A stretch of DNA of 5,879 nt from DATGJX01 sp035279385 (GTDB taxonomy: Bacteria > Vulcanimicrobiota > Vulcanimicrobiia > Vulcanimicrobiales > Vulcanimicrobiaceae): positions 1 through 5,879 of the forward strand of contig DATEHZ010000072.1 in assembly GCA_035279385.1 (NCBI GenBank), read 5' to 3'. Position 1 is the first letter of the stretch; each line of letters starts with the position of its first letter. The notes below the pieces were generated by a model. It did not search any database and had not been told where the DNA came from. It was given only the letters and a program-made list of their open reading frames with translations. The translations under genes were made by a program, and so were the position numbers. Shown here piece by piece: positions 1 to 5,879 of the stretch.

Positions 1-1
1 T

Positions 2-541
2 CACGATCGCGGCATTTTGTACATGACGATCGCGCCCGCGCGCGTCGAGGACGAGATCGCGCAGCGCGCGCGCATCTATGCGCAGAAGATCGCCTCGGCG
101 CTCGAGATCGTGGGAACGTTCTGCGTGGAGTACTTCGTCACGCGCGAGGGCGGAGTACTGGTGAACGAAATCGCGCCGCGGCCGCACAACAGCGGACATT
201 ACACCATCGACGCCACGCGCTGCTCGCAGTACGAACAGCACGTACGTGCGATTTGCGGGTTGCCGCTCTCCGAGCCGGAATTGCTGCGCAGCGCCGTCAT
301 GGTGAACATTTTGGGTGAAGGCACCGGCGATCACCTTGGCGGTGTCGAGGACCTGCTGCGCGATCCCGATATCGTGCTGCACATGTACGGCAAAAGGCAC
401 GCCGTCGATCGCCGCAAGATGGGTCACTTCACGATGCTCGTGAACGGGCCGGTCACGCCGACGGATATCGAACGCGCCCGCGCGGCGCGTGCGCTGCTTT
501 CATGGACGCAGCTTCCGGACCATGCGCCTGCTGATCGTTGA
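2..541 (+). CDS. purK: N5-carboxyaminoimidazole ribonucleotide synthase, C-terminal part (truncated by window edge)
   Basis: This enzyme of de novo purine synthesis is cytoplasmic and belongs to the ATP-grasp superfamily. It uses ATP and bicarbonate to carboxylate 5-aminoimidazole ribonucleotide to N5-CAIR, which PurE then rearranges. The frame is open from base 2 with no start codon of its own, so the N-terminal half lies outside the window. The visible 179 residues carry strong PurK marks: TIAPARV near fragment residues 9-15, a GTFCVEYF strand whose Glu (about 43) pairs with Glu 56 of VNEIAPRPHNSGHYT as the expected metal-binding pair, then ICGLPL, MVNILGE, and HMYGK followed by RRKMGHFTML in the C-terminal domain. 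The end at ARALLSW plus a short tail is normal for the family, so the 3' end looks intact. The last 20 bases overlap the response regulator. PurE would be the expected partner, but it is not visible. The family call is secure. Confidence 0.95.
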   Translation, partial: HDRGILYMTIAPARVEDEIAQRARIYAQKIASALEIVGTFCVEYFVTREGGVLVNEIAPRPHNSGHYTIDATRCSQYEQHVRAICGLPLSEPELLRSAVMVNILGEGTGDHLGGVEDLLRDPDIVLHMYGKRHAVDRRKMGHFTMLVNGPVTPTDIERARAARALLSWTQLPDHAPADR

Positions 542-1196
542 GGACGACGAGCGCCTGTGCGACGTCTTGCGGCGCGGCCTGAGCGAACAAAGTCACGTCG
601 TCGACGTCGCTCGCGACGGTGAGGAAGGCGAAACCTGGGCGAAGCACGCGCCGTACGATGCGATCGTGCTCGACGTCAATCTTCCCAAGCGCGACGGCCT
701 GCTCGTCGTGCGCGGGCTTCGGGAAGGCGGCGTCCGCACGCCGGTACTGATCCTCACCTCACGCGATACGCCGCAGGACGTGATAGCGGGCCTCGACGCG
801 GGAGCGGACGACTATCTGCGCAAGCCGTTCGTCTTCGGCGAATTGGAGGCGCGCTTGCGAACGATCGTGCGGCGGGCGTCGGCAGACACGCTCGACGCGC
901 AGCTGCGCGTGGCAGATTTGGTCTTCGATCTGCACTCGCGCAAAGTTACGCGAAGCGGGCGGCCGATCGAACTGACGGCGCGCGAAGGCGCATTTCTCGA
1001 GTACTTCATGCGCAATGCGGGCCGTCTTGTCACACGCGCGATGATTGAGGACGCACTGTTCGAGCGTGAAAGCGAAACCACGTCAAACGTGGTCGAAGTC
1101 TACGTCAGCCGTTTGCGTTCGAAGCTTTCCGCCGCACGCGCGCCGCAACTGCTGCATACCGTGCGCGGCGCCGGTTACCGTTTCGGAGAACGATGA
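522..1196 (+). CDS. OmpR/PhoB-family two-component response regulator
   Basis: This is a 224-residue DNA-binding response regulator, the usual size for the OmpR/PhoB class. The receiver domain spans about residues 1-115: acidic pair D8/D9 in LLIVEDDE, phospho-acceptor D51 in IVLDVNLPKRDG, T79 in LILTS, and K101 in DDYLRKPF. A short linker leads to the winged-helix effector domain, about residues 126-222. Its recognition-helix region (about 187-202) contains NVVEVYVSRLRSKL, followed by the wing motif TVRGAGYRF. I chose the ATG at 522 because MRLLIVEDDE is the standard N-terminus; an ATG at 489 would add 11 unsupported residues. Only a weak CGGA lies before this ATG, so translation may be coupled to purK. 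The kinase follows with an ATGA overlap and is the obvious phosphodonor. Likely targets are the downstream efflux genes and its own transcription, by inference. The sequence does not reveal the signal or the operator. Confidence 0.95.
   Translation: MRLLIVEDDERLCDVLRRGLSEQSHVVDVARDGEEGETWAKHAPYDAIVLDVNLPKRDGLLVVRGLREGGVRTPVLILTSRDTPQDVIAGLDAGADDYLRKPFVFGELEARLRTIVRRASADTLDAQLRVADLVFDLHSRKVTRSGRPIELTAREGAFLEYFMRNAGRLVTRAMIEDALFERESETTSNVVEVYVSRLRSKLSAARAPQLLHTVRGAGYRFGER
1185..1189 (+). promoter_or_regulatory. Shine-Dalgarno site for the histidine kinase
   Basis: GGAGA lies just before the kinase ATG at 1193, inside the last codons of the response regulator. The GGAG core is four bases from the start, a little close but usable. 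With the ATGA stop/start overlap, it supports the chosen kinase start and coupled synthesis of kinase and regulator. Confidence 0.6.
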
Positions 1197-2407
1197 ACCG
1201 CGTTCGGCTTTCGGGCGTGTACGTGCTCATCATGCTCGCCGGCCTGCTGATCTTCGCCGCGGCGGCCGTCGTTGCGATAGACCGAACGCAGCGCTCAGCC
1301 CTCGACGCGCGCCTGCACACCTGGGCAAAAGCGACGGCGCAGTTCGTCGACGTCGCGCACGGCCGCATCTCACTCGACCGAAGCGATCGCGAGCAGATCG
1401 CCGGCGTCATCGGGGCAGAGGGGAATGCGGCGATCGTCGGCGCGAACGGCGCCGTGACCTACGCGACGACCTCGCGACCCCTCGCGCAGCTGCGCACGCC
1501 GCGCGGTTTGCCTGCCGGATTTTTCGATTTCGGAGGCGGCGATGCGAAGCTGCGCGCGTTTGCTCTTCCCGTCGTTCGCGGCGGCGTCCAATCCGGCACG
1601 ATCGTCGTGTGGGCCGGCAGCGATTGGATCGACGAAACGGATCGCAACCTCGCGATAGCGCTGGCAGCCGGCGCGTTTCTGATTGCCGCGCTTGCGTTGG
1701 TCGCCGGGAACGTCGTCACAAAACGCGCGCTCGAAGACGCATTCGCCCGGCAAAGGCGATTTACGGCCGACGCATCGCACGAACTGCGCGCCCCGCTTGC
1801 GGTAATTCGCGCGGAATCGGACCTGGCGCTTCGAAAGGACCGCGCTGCGCTCGAATATCGCTCGGCGATGCAGACGATTGCGTCGGAGGCGGACCGCATG
1901 GAAGCCATCATCGGCGATCTCCTGTCCGCGGCGCGCGCCGAAAGCCGGGCGCTCGTCGAGCAGCGAATCGACGTCTCCGAGCTTCTGCGCGAGGTCGCGG
2001 AACGGTTGGCGCCGGCTGCAGCGGTAAAAGACGCTCGCGTTCGCGTGCACGGTGTCGAGCGGGCCGTTATTTTCGCGGATGCGCACGCGCTCGAGCGCGC
2101 GCTCCTGGCAGTCGGTCACAACGCCGTTCAGCACGCGCCGCCGGGCAGCGCGGTCGAATTGCGCGGACGGCGCACCGACCGCGGCGTGGAGATCAGCGTG
2201 GAAGATCGCGGTGCCGGCTTCTCGCACGAAGCGCTCGAGCACGCGCTGGAGCGTTTTTGGCGCGAGCCGGGAGCCGCGCCCGGCACGGGAAGCGGCCTGG
2301 GGCTTGCAATCGCGCGCTCTATCGTCGAGGCCTTCCGCGGACATATCAGCCTCTCGAATGCTTCGGAAGGCGGAGCAATCGTGCGAATGCGATTTCCGGC
2401 AGCTTAA
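1193..2407 (+). CDS. Membrane-bound sensor histidine kinase (HisKA plus HATPase_c), apparently without HAMP
   Basis: This 404-residue inner-membrane kinase is the partner of the preceding regulator. Two hydrophobic segments, about residues 8-29 and 152-172, bracket a periplasmic sensor of roughly 120 residues. That loop has no Cys or Met and only two His, so nothing points to metal sensing. The dimerisation and phosphotransfer domain starts near residue 188, with H196 in the H-box FTADASHELRAPL. The ATPase domain follows: N-box around N310 in GHNAVQHAPPG, G1 box DRGAGF at 338-343, F-box ALERFWRE, and G2 box GTGSGLGL near 364-371. All catalytic boxes are present, so the protein should be active. 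Two oddities stand out. Only about 24 residues separate the second membrane segment from H196, leaving no room for a HAMP domain. The first Asn of the usual N-box is Ala306. The gene ends at a TAA, 64 bases before the RND start. The specific signal is unknown. Confidence 0.94.
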   Translation: MNRVRLSGVYVLIMLAGLLIFAAAAVVAIDRTQRSALDARLHTWAKATAQFVDVAHGRISLDRSDREQIAGVIGAEGNAAIVGANGAVTYATTSRPLAQLRTPRGLPAGFFDFGGGDAKLRAFALPVVRGGVQSGTIVVWAGSDWIDETDRNLAIALAAGAFLIAALALVAGNVVTKRALEDAFARQRRFTADASHELRAPLAVIRAESDLALRKDRAALEYRSAMQTIASEADRMEAIIGDLLSAARAESRALVEQRIDVSELLREVAERLAPAAAVKDARVRVHGVERAVIFADAHALERALLAVGHNAVQHAPPGSAVELRGRRTDRGVEISVEDRGAGFSHEALEHALERFWREPGAAPGTGSGLGLAIARSIVEAFRGHISLSNASEGGAIVRMRFPAA

Positions 2408-2471
2408 CGTTCAGCTCTGCGTCAGGTTCGTCCGCTACAGTAGGGCAGATGCCCCCGGCCAAGGACACCTA
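2408..2471 (+). other. 64-base gap between kinase and RND genes
   Basis: This is the only non-coding gap between genes in the window. It holds a small perfect hairpin, GGGC-AGAT-GCCC at 2443-2454, with no following T-run, so it is not an intrinsic terminator. A Shine-Dalgarno site follows at 2461-2465. TACAGT at 2436-2441 loosely resembles a -10 box, but I could not find a well-spaced -35 partner, so no promoter is called. The reading frame of the RND gene happens to stay open across the gap. If the efflux genes have their own regulator binding site, it must lie here or inside the kinase gene. Confidence 0.6.
2461..2465 (+). promoter_or_regulatory. Shine-Dalgarno site supporting the TTG start of the RND gene
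   Basis: AAGGA lies six bases upstream of the TTG at 2472, a near-ideal spacing. The protein from that TTG begins with a short cytoplasmic leader and then the first membrane helix expected of RND permeases. No in-frame ATG or GTG occurs between the kinase stop and this point, so this site decides the start. Confidence 0.65.
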
Positions 2472-5400
2472 TTGCAGATCTCGAGTCTAGGACTGCGCCA
2501 CCGGAAAACGATTGCATTCTTGGTGGCCGCGTTGACCGCTCTGGGCGTGTGGGCGTACGCCTCCACGCCCGCCAGTATTTTCCCGAACATGTCCTTCTCG
2601 CGCATCGACGTCGTGGCGGATGTCGGAAACCTTCCGCCGGACCAAGTGCGCACGGAAGTCTCGGCGCCGCTCGAACGCGCATTTCTCGGTTTGCCGTCGG
2701 TCACTCGCGTCCAGGCCACGTCGTCGCAAGGCAGCGCGGAATTCATCGTCACGTTCACTCCGAATACGGACGTGCGCTTCGATCTGCAATACGTCAATCA
2801 GGCGGTATCGCAAACGCGCGGCGACCTTCCCGCCGGGACGAACGTCGACGCGGTCATCATCAACCCGAATCAGGAACCGGTCATCAACTACGCGCTCGTC
2901 GCGCCCGCACTCTCGCAGACGGTGCTGCGCGAGCTCGCACAGCAGTCGCTCGTCCCCCAATTCTACGGCGTACCCGGCTTGGCGCGCATTCTGCTCGTGG
3001 GCGGACCGGAGCGCGAATTTCACGTGACGCTCGACCCCGGATTGCTCGCAGCGCACAAATTGACCGCGCAGGACGTCGCGAGGGCGCTCGCCGGCGCGAG
3101 CACGGTCAGCGCGCTGGGCATCTCGCAGCAATATTATCAGCGCAACGTCATCTTGCTCAGCGCGGGCATTAAGGATGCCGCGGCTATCGCGCGCGTCGTC
3201 GTTCCGGACGCGAATCACGCGCCCGTCACGATTGGCGCACTCGGAACCGTAACGCTCTCCGTGGCGCCGCTCACGACGCAGGTCAGCTACGATGCGCAGC
3301 ATGCCGTGGCGATAAACTTTTTCGGGTTGCCCGGCGCCGATCAAGTGCGGATGGCGAACGCGATCAAAGCCAAGATGCACGTGCTGCAGGCGCATCTGCC
3401 GGCCGGCGTGAGCGCGCACCGGTATTGGGACCAAACAGACCTCGTCGTCGAATCGCAGAAGAGTCTGCGCGACGCAATACTCATCGGCGCCGCCCTCGCG
3501 ATCCTCGTCATCCTGCTCTTCTTGCGGAATCTGCGAATGACGCTGGTCGCGGCGCTCATTATTCCGATCGCGATCGCCATCACCGTCCTATTCGTTCGTT
3601 TGAGCGGCGAAACGCTCAACCTCATGAGCGTCGGCGGTCTTGCGGTCGCCGTCGGTCTCATCATCGACGATGCCATCGTGGTGGTGGAGAACATCACCCG
3701 GAACATGCATCTCTATCCGCAGATGCGCAAATACGACGTCATCGTGCTCTCGATGGGCGAGCTGGCGGCTCCGATGGCGGCGTCGACGTTCACCACGGTC
3801 GTCGTCTTCGTTCCGCTGCTGCTGCTCACGGGTGTAACCGGGTTTTTCTTCCGCGCCCTCGCGCTTACGCTGGGATCAGCGCTGCTCGTTTCGCTTGCCC
3901 TCGCGCTGTTGGTTACGCCGATCGTCAGTTCGGCGCTCGTCCGCGAGCGCGAGCAGCACGCTCCCGAAACGGGCGTCATTGCGCGGCTCCTCGCGCATTA
4001 CGAACCGTTTCTGCGCTGGACGCTCGCGCATCGCGCCATCGTCTACGGAGGTTCCGTCGTGGTGCTGGTGATTACGGCGCTTTTGATGAGCCGGCTGCCC
4101 AGCGATTTTCTGCCGCACATGGATGAAGGACAGTTCGAAGTGCAGTACACCATGCCGGTCGGCTCGACGATTGAGGCCAGCGATGCCGCGGCGACCACCA
4201 TGGAACGCATCGCGATGCGCGATCCGCAAGTCCTCGGCGTGGGACGTTTTACCGGCATCGACACCAACGGCTTTTCGCCGACGCAGGTTCGCGCGGGTAC
4301 GATTCGCATCCGGTTGCGGCCGGGAGCATCGTACGAAGCCGAGAGCGACCGGCTGCGCGACGCGTTCGTCGCGGCGGTGCCTTCGGCGCGTCTGGACTTC
4401 CACCAACTCCTCGAGGACATGGTCAACGACGTATCCGGATCGCGCTCGCCGATCGAAATAACGCTCGGCGGCCCCGACCAGCAGACGCTCGTCTCGCTCG
4501 CGAACCGCATTACGGAGAAAATTTCGAACGTGAAGGGGCTCGCGGACGCGTTTTCCGGCGTCTCGTACGACGATCCCACACTGCAGGTGCGTCCGGACGA
4601 ACAGCGCTTGGCCGCGCTCAATATGGACGTCGCGCAGCTCGGTACGGCGCTGGCGGCGTCGACGCAGGGTGAAGTTGCAACGAGTATTCCCGGAACGCTC
4701 AACCAAATTCCGGTGCGCGTGAACGTCGCGAACGCGCTGCAGGGGGGCAGCTCGCTGCTCTCAACGCCTTCCGGCGCCGTGCCGCTGGGCAGTCTCGCGC
4801 ACGTGCAGCCGAACCGGCTCTCGAGCGACATTACCGAAATCAACGGTCAGCGCGTGATGCGCATCACCGCGAACTACGGCGGCTCGAGCCTCTCGTCGGT
4901 CGTATCGGGCGTGCAGAAGGCGTTACGCGAGACGTCGCTGCCGCCCGGTTATACCGCAACGATCGGCGGAGCGTATAAGGCGCAGCAGCAATCGTTCCGC
5001 GAATTTCTCAGCGTGATCGGCATCGCTATCGCGCTCGTCTACTTCGTGATGCTCGCGACGTTTCGATCCTACCGTCTTCCGCTGGTTATTCTGACCGCCA
5101 TTCCGCTCGCGCTCATCGGCGTTGCCGGAGCGTTGTTCGTGACGGGCACGCCGTTCAACGTCTCGTCGTTCATGGGGCTGCTGCTGCTCGTCGGCCTCAT
5201 CGTGAAGAACGGCATTCTGCTCATCGACGCGGCGAACCGGCGCAGAGAAGAAGGTGCGAGCGTGCACGATGCACTCGTCGCTGCTGGCCGCACGCGGCTG
5301 CGCCCCATCGTGATGACGACGGTCGCCGCTATCGGCGGTTTGCTTCCGCTCGCGCTCGGCATCGGCGCGGGCGCCGCGATGGAGCAGCCGCTCGCCATCG

Positions 5401-5516
5401 CGGTCATCGGCGGCCTTTCAACCGCAACCGCGTTCACGCTCGTCGTCATCCCCGTGCTATATGCCGGAATCGCCGGGCGCCGAGTGCCGGAACGCGCGAA
5501 GCGGGCCGCAGCGTGA
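2472..5516 (+). CDS. RND-family efflux pump permease (AcrB/MdtB-like, proton antiporter)
   Basis: This is an inner-membrane resistance-nodulation-division transporter that would work as a trimer in a tripartite pump, exchanging protons for exported compounds. From the TTG start it is 1014 residues, normal for the family. The topology is the usual duplicated one: TM1 about 13-31, a periplasmic porter loop to about 333, TM2-TM6 about 334-487, TM7 about 521-540, a second porter loop to about 845, and TM8-TM12 about 846-1000. The proton-relay residues are visible: D399 and D400 in GLIIDDAIVVVEN (TM4), K912 in GLIVKNGILLID (TM10), and T949 in RLRPIVMTT (TM11). FLPHMDEGQF near 546-555 marks the start of the second loop. 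The Asp pair matches drug-type (HAE) pumps, whereas heavy-metal pumps have another acidic pattern; residue 393, where those carry an extra Asp, is Ala. The substrate is otherwise unknown. The frame stays open upstream to 2052 inside the kinase gene, but that extension is Arg/Ser-rich and not protein-like. The gene is coupled to the TolC-like gene by a GTGA overlap. Confidence 0.95.
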   Translation: MQISSLGLRHRKTIAFLVAALTALGVWAYASTPASIFPNMSFSRIDVVADVGNLPPDQVRTEVSAPLERAFLGLPSVTRVQATSSQGSAEFIVTFTPNTDVRFDLQYVNQAVSQTRGDLPAGTNVDAVIINPNQEPVINYALVAPALSQTVLRELAQQSLVPQFYGVPGLARILLVGGPEREFHVTLDPGLLAAHKLTAQDVARALAGASTVSALGISQQYYQRNVILLSAGIKDAAAIARVVVPDANHAPVTIGALGTVTLSVAPLTTQVSYDAQHAVAINFFGLPGADQVRMANAIKAKMHVLQAHLPAGVSAHRYWDQTDLVVESQKSLRDAILIGAALAILVILLFLRNLRMTLVAALIIPIAIAITVLFVRLSGETLNLMSVGGLAVAVGLIIDDAIVVVENITRNMHLYPQMRKYDVIVLSMGELAAPMAASTFTTVVVFVPLLLLTGVTGFFFRALALTLGSALLVSLALALLVTPIVSSALVREREQHAPETGVIARLLAHYEPFLRWTLAHRAIVYGGSVVVLVITALLMSRLPSDFLPHMDEGQFEVQYTMPVGSTIEASDAAATTMERIAMRDPQVLGVGRFTGIDTNGFSPTQVRAGTIRIRLRPGASYEAESDRLRDAFVAAVPSARLDFHQLLEDMVNDVSGSRSPIEITLGGPDQQTLVSLANRITEKISNVKGLADAFSGVSYDDPTLQVRPDEQRLAALNMDVAQLGTALAASTQGEVATSIPGTLNQIPVRVNVANALQGGSSLLSTPSGAVPLGSLAHVQPNRLSSDITEINGQRVMRITANYGGSSLSSVVSGVQKALRETSLPPGYTATIGGAYKAQQQSFREFLSVIGIAIALVYFVMLATFRSYRLPLVILTAIPLALIGVAGALFVTGTPFNVSSFMGLLLLVGLIVKNGILLIDAANRRREEGASVHDALVAAGRTRLRPIVMTTVAAIGGLLPLALGIGAGAAMEQPLAIAVIGGLSTATAFTLVVIPVLYAGIAGRRVPERAKRAAA

Positions 5517-5879
5517 TCGGCGCCGTCCTTCTGGCCGCGCTTACGGCGGCGGTGCAGCAATTTGCCGCACTTCCGCTCGCGCAAGCGGTTGAAAACGCCG
5601 TTCGCATTTCGCCGGACGTTGCGCAAATGCGCGCGCGCGTCGACGAAAATCAGGCATTGCTCGCGGCGGCGCGCGGCGCGGCCGCTCCGGCGCTGCAAGC
5701 GAGCTATGCGGCCGCCCCGCAAGGTGGAAGCGCGAACAACACGATCGAGCAAAGTCTGGCGACTATCGGCGCCGGCGTTACGCTGGGCGATTATCTTGCC
5801 TACCTTCCGGCAGTCCGGCAAGCGCAGTTCGCGCTCGCGGGCGCGCAATACGATCTGCTCGACGCGCAGCGCTCCGAGC
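5513..5879 (+). CDS. TolC-like outer membrane efflux protein, N-terminal part (truncated by window edge)
   Basis: The frame opens with a GTG that overlaps the RND stop (GTGA) and runs to the window edge without a stop, giving 122 codons. The first 19 or so residues form a hydrophobic, secretion-signal-like segment (IGAVLLAALTAAVQQFA). The mature start LPLAQAVENAVRISPDV is the typical opening of outer membrane factors, followed by the helical stretch MRARVDENQALLAAARGAA. The later SYAAAP and EQSLATIGAGVTLGDYLAYL fit the first beta-strand region, and the Ala/Gln-rich AVRQAQFALAGAQYDLLDAQR fits the next periplasmic helix. The proposed role is the outer membrane duct for the adjacent RND pump. 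The N-terminus lacks Arg or Lys before the hydrophobic core, which is unusual for a signal peptide. Start choice rests on the stop overlap and on hydrophobicity; no strong Shine-Dalgarno site is visible, so coupling to the RND gene is likely. An internal GTG at 5552 would remove most of the signal. Confidence 0.87.
   Translation, partial: MIGAVLLAALTAAVQQFAALPLAQAVENAVRISPDVAQMRARVDENQALLAAARGAAAPALQASYAAAPQGGSANNTIEQSLATIGAGVTLGDYLAYLPAVRQAQFALAGAQYDLLDAQRSE

Noticed and set aside
17..25. TTG or ATG near the left edge as the purK start
   Set aside because: PurK homology continues upstream of these codons (residues HDRGIL match the conserved stretch before TIAPARV), so the gene is truncated by the window rather than starting here.
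489..521. Upstream ATG adding 11 residues to the response regulator
   Set aside because: The added residues precede the standard receiver N-terminus MRLLIVEDD, overlap purK coding sequence further and have no family support.
1370..2344. Antisense open frame opposite the kinase
   Set aside because: Low-complexity, Arg-rich translation opposite a kinase with all catalytic boxes; a product of high GC at codon position three.
2436..2441. TACAGT as a -10 promoter box in front of the RND gene
   Set aside because: No acceptable -35 element at 16-18 bases spacing; a single loose hexamer is expected by chance.
1045..2490. Long + strand open frame across the kinase gene
   Set aside because: Its translation is extremely rich in Arg and Ala with no domain signal; it is a shadow of the kinase gene in a GC-rich sequence.
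2487..3434. Long antisense open frame opposite the RND gene
   Set aside because: Arg/Val/His-rich translation with no recognisable motif, fully covered by a convincing RND gene on the other strand.
2472..5516. Heavy-metal (CusA/CzcA) efflux pump
   Set aside because: TM4 has the Asp-Asp pair of drug-type pumps and lacks the additional upstream Asp of CzcA-type metal pumps; the kinase sensor also lacks Cys/Met metal ligands.
5069..5848. Antisense open frame opposite the RND/TolC junction
   Set aside because: It spans two well-supported + strand genes, and its translation lacks any domain-like pattern.

Overview
This is a gene-dense, GC-rich window (over 60% GC by eye) in which every recognisable gene lies on the + strand. 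It holds the 3' end of purK, a two-component system (OmpR-type response regulator and membrane histidine kinase), a full-length RND efflux pump permease, and the first part of a TolC-like outer membrane factor. The outer membrane factor and the RND pump indicate a diderm (Gram-negative type) bacterium. The GC-rich coding style, the TTG and GTG starts, and the wording of the RND and TolC proteins recall environmental lineages such as Candidatus Eremiobacterota (WPS-2). That placement is an impression only and was not tested by a search.

Layout: 2-541, purK C-terminal part, cut by the left edge; 522-1196, response regulator, overlapping purK by 20 bases; 1193-2407, histidine kinase, overlapping the regulator by 4 bases (ATGA); 2408-2471, a 64-base gap with a Shine-Dalgarno site and a weak hairpin; 2472-5516, RND permease with a probable TTG start; 5513-5879, TolC-like protein with a GTG start overlapping the RND stop by 4 bases (GTGA), cut by the right edge. 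No stretch above 300 bases lacks a gene. I found no tRNA, rRNA, CRISPR array, insertion sequence or clear intrinsic terminator.

The likely logic is a self-contained efflux locus. The kinase senses something in the periplasm or membrane and phosphorylates the regulator. The regulator would then control the adjacent pump genes and possibly its own transcription. The permease moves substrates by proton antiport, and the outer membrane factor forms the exit duct. The periplasmic adaptor normally needed to join these two is not in the window and may be encoded downstream. The tight overlap with purK suggests that at least part of the transcription enters from the purine gene. I see no sign of a wholly new system. 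The points most worth a second look are the HAMP-less kinase, the start site of the RND gene, the adaptor-less gene order and the coupling to purK.
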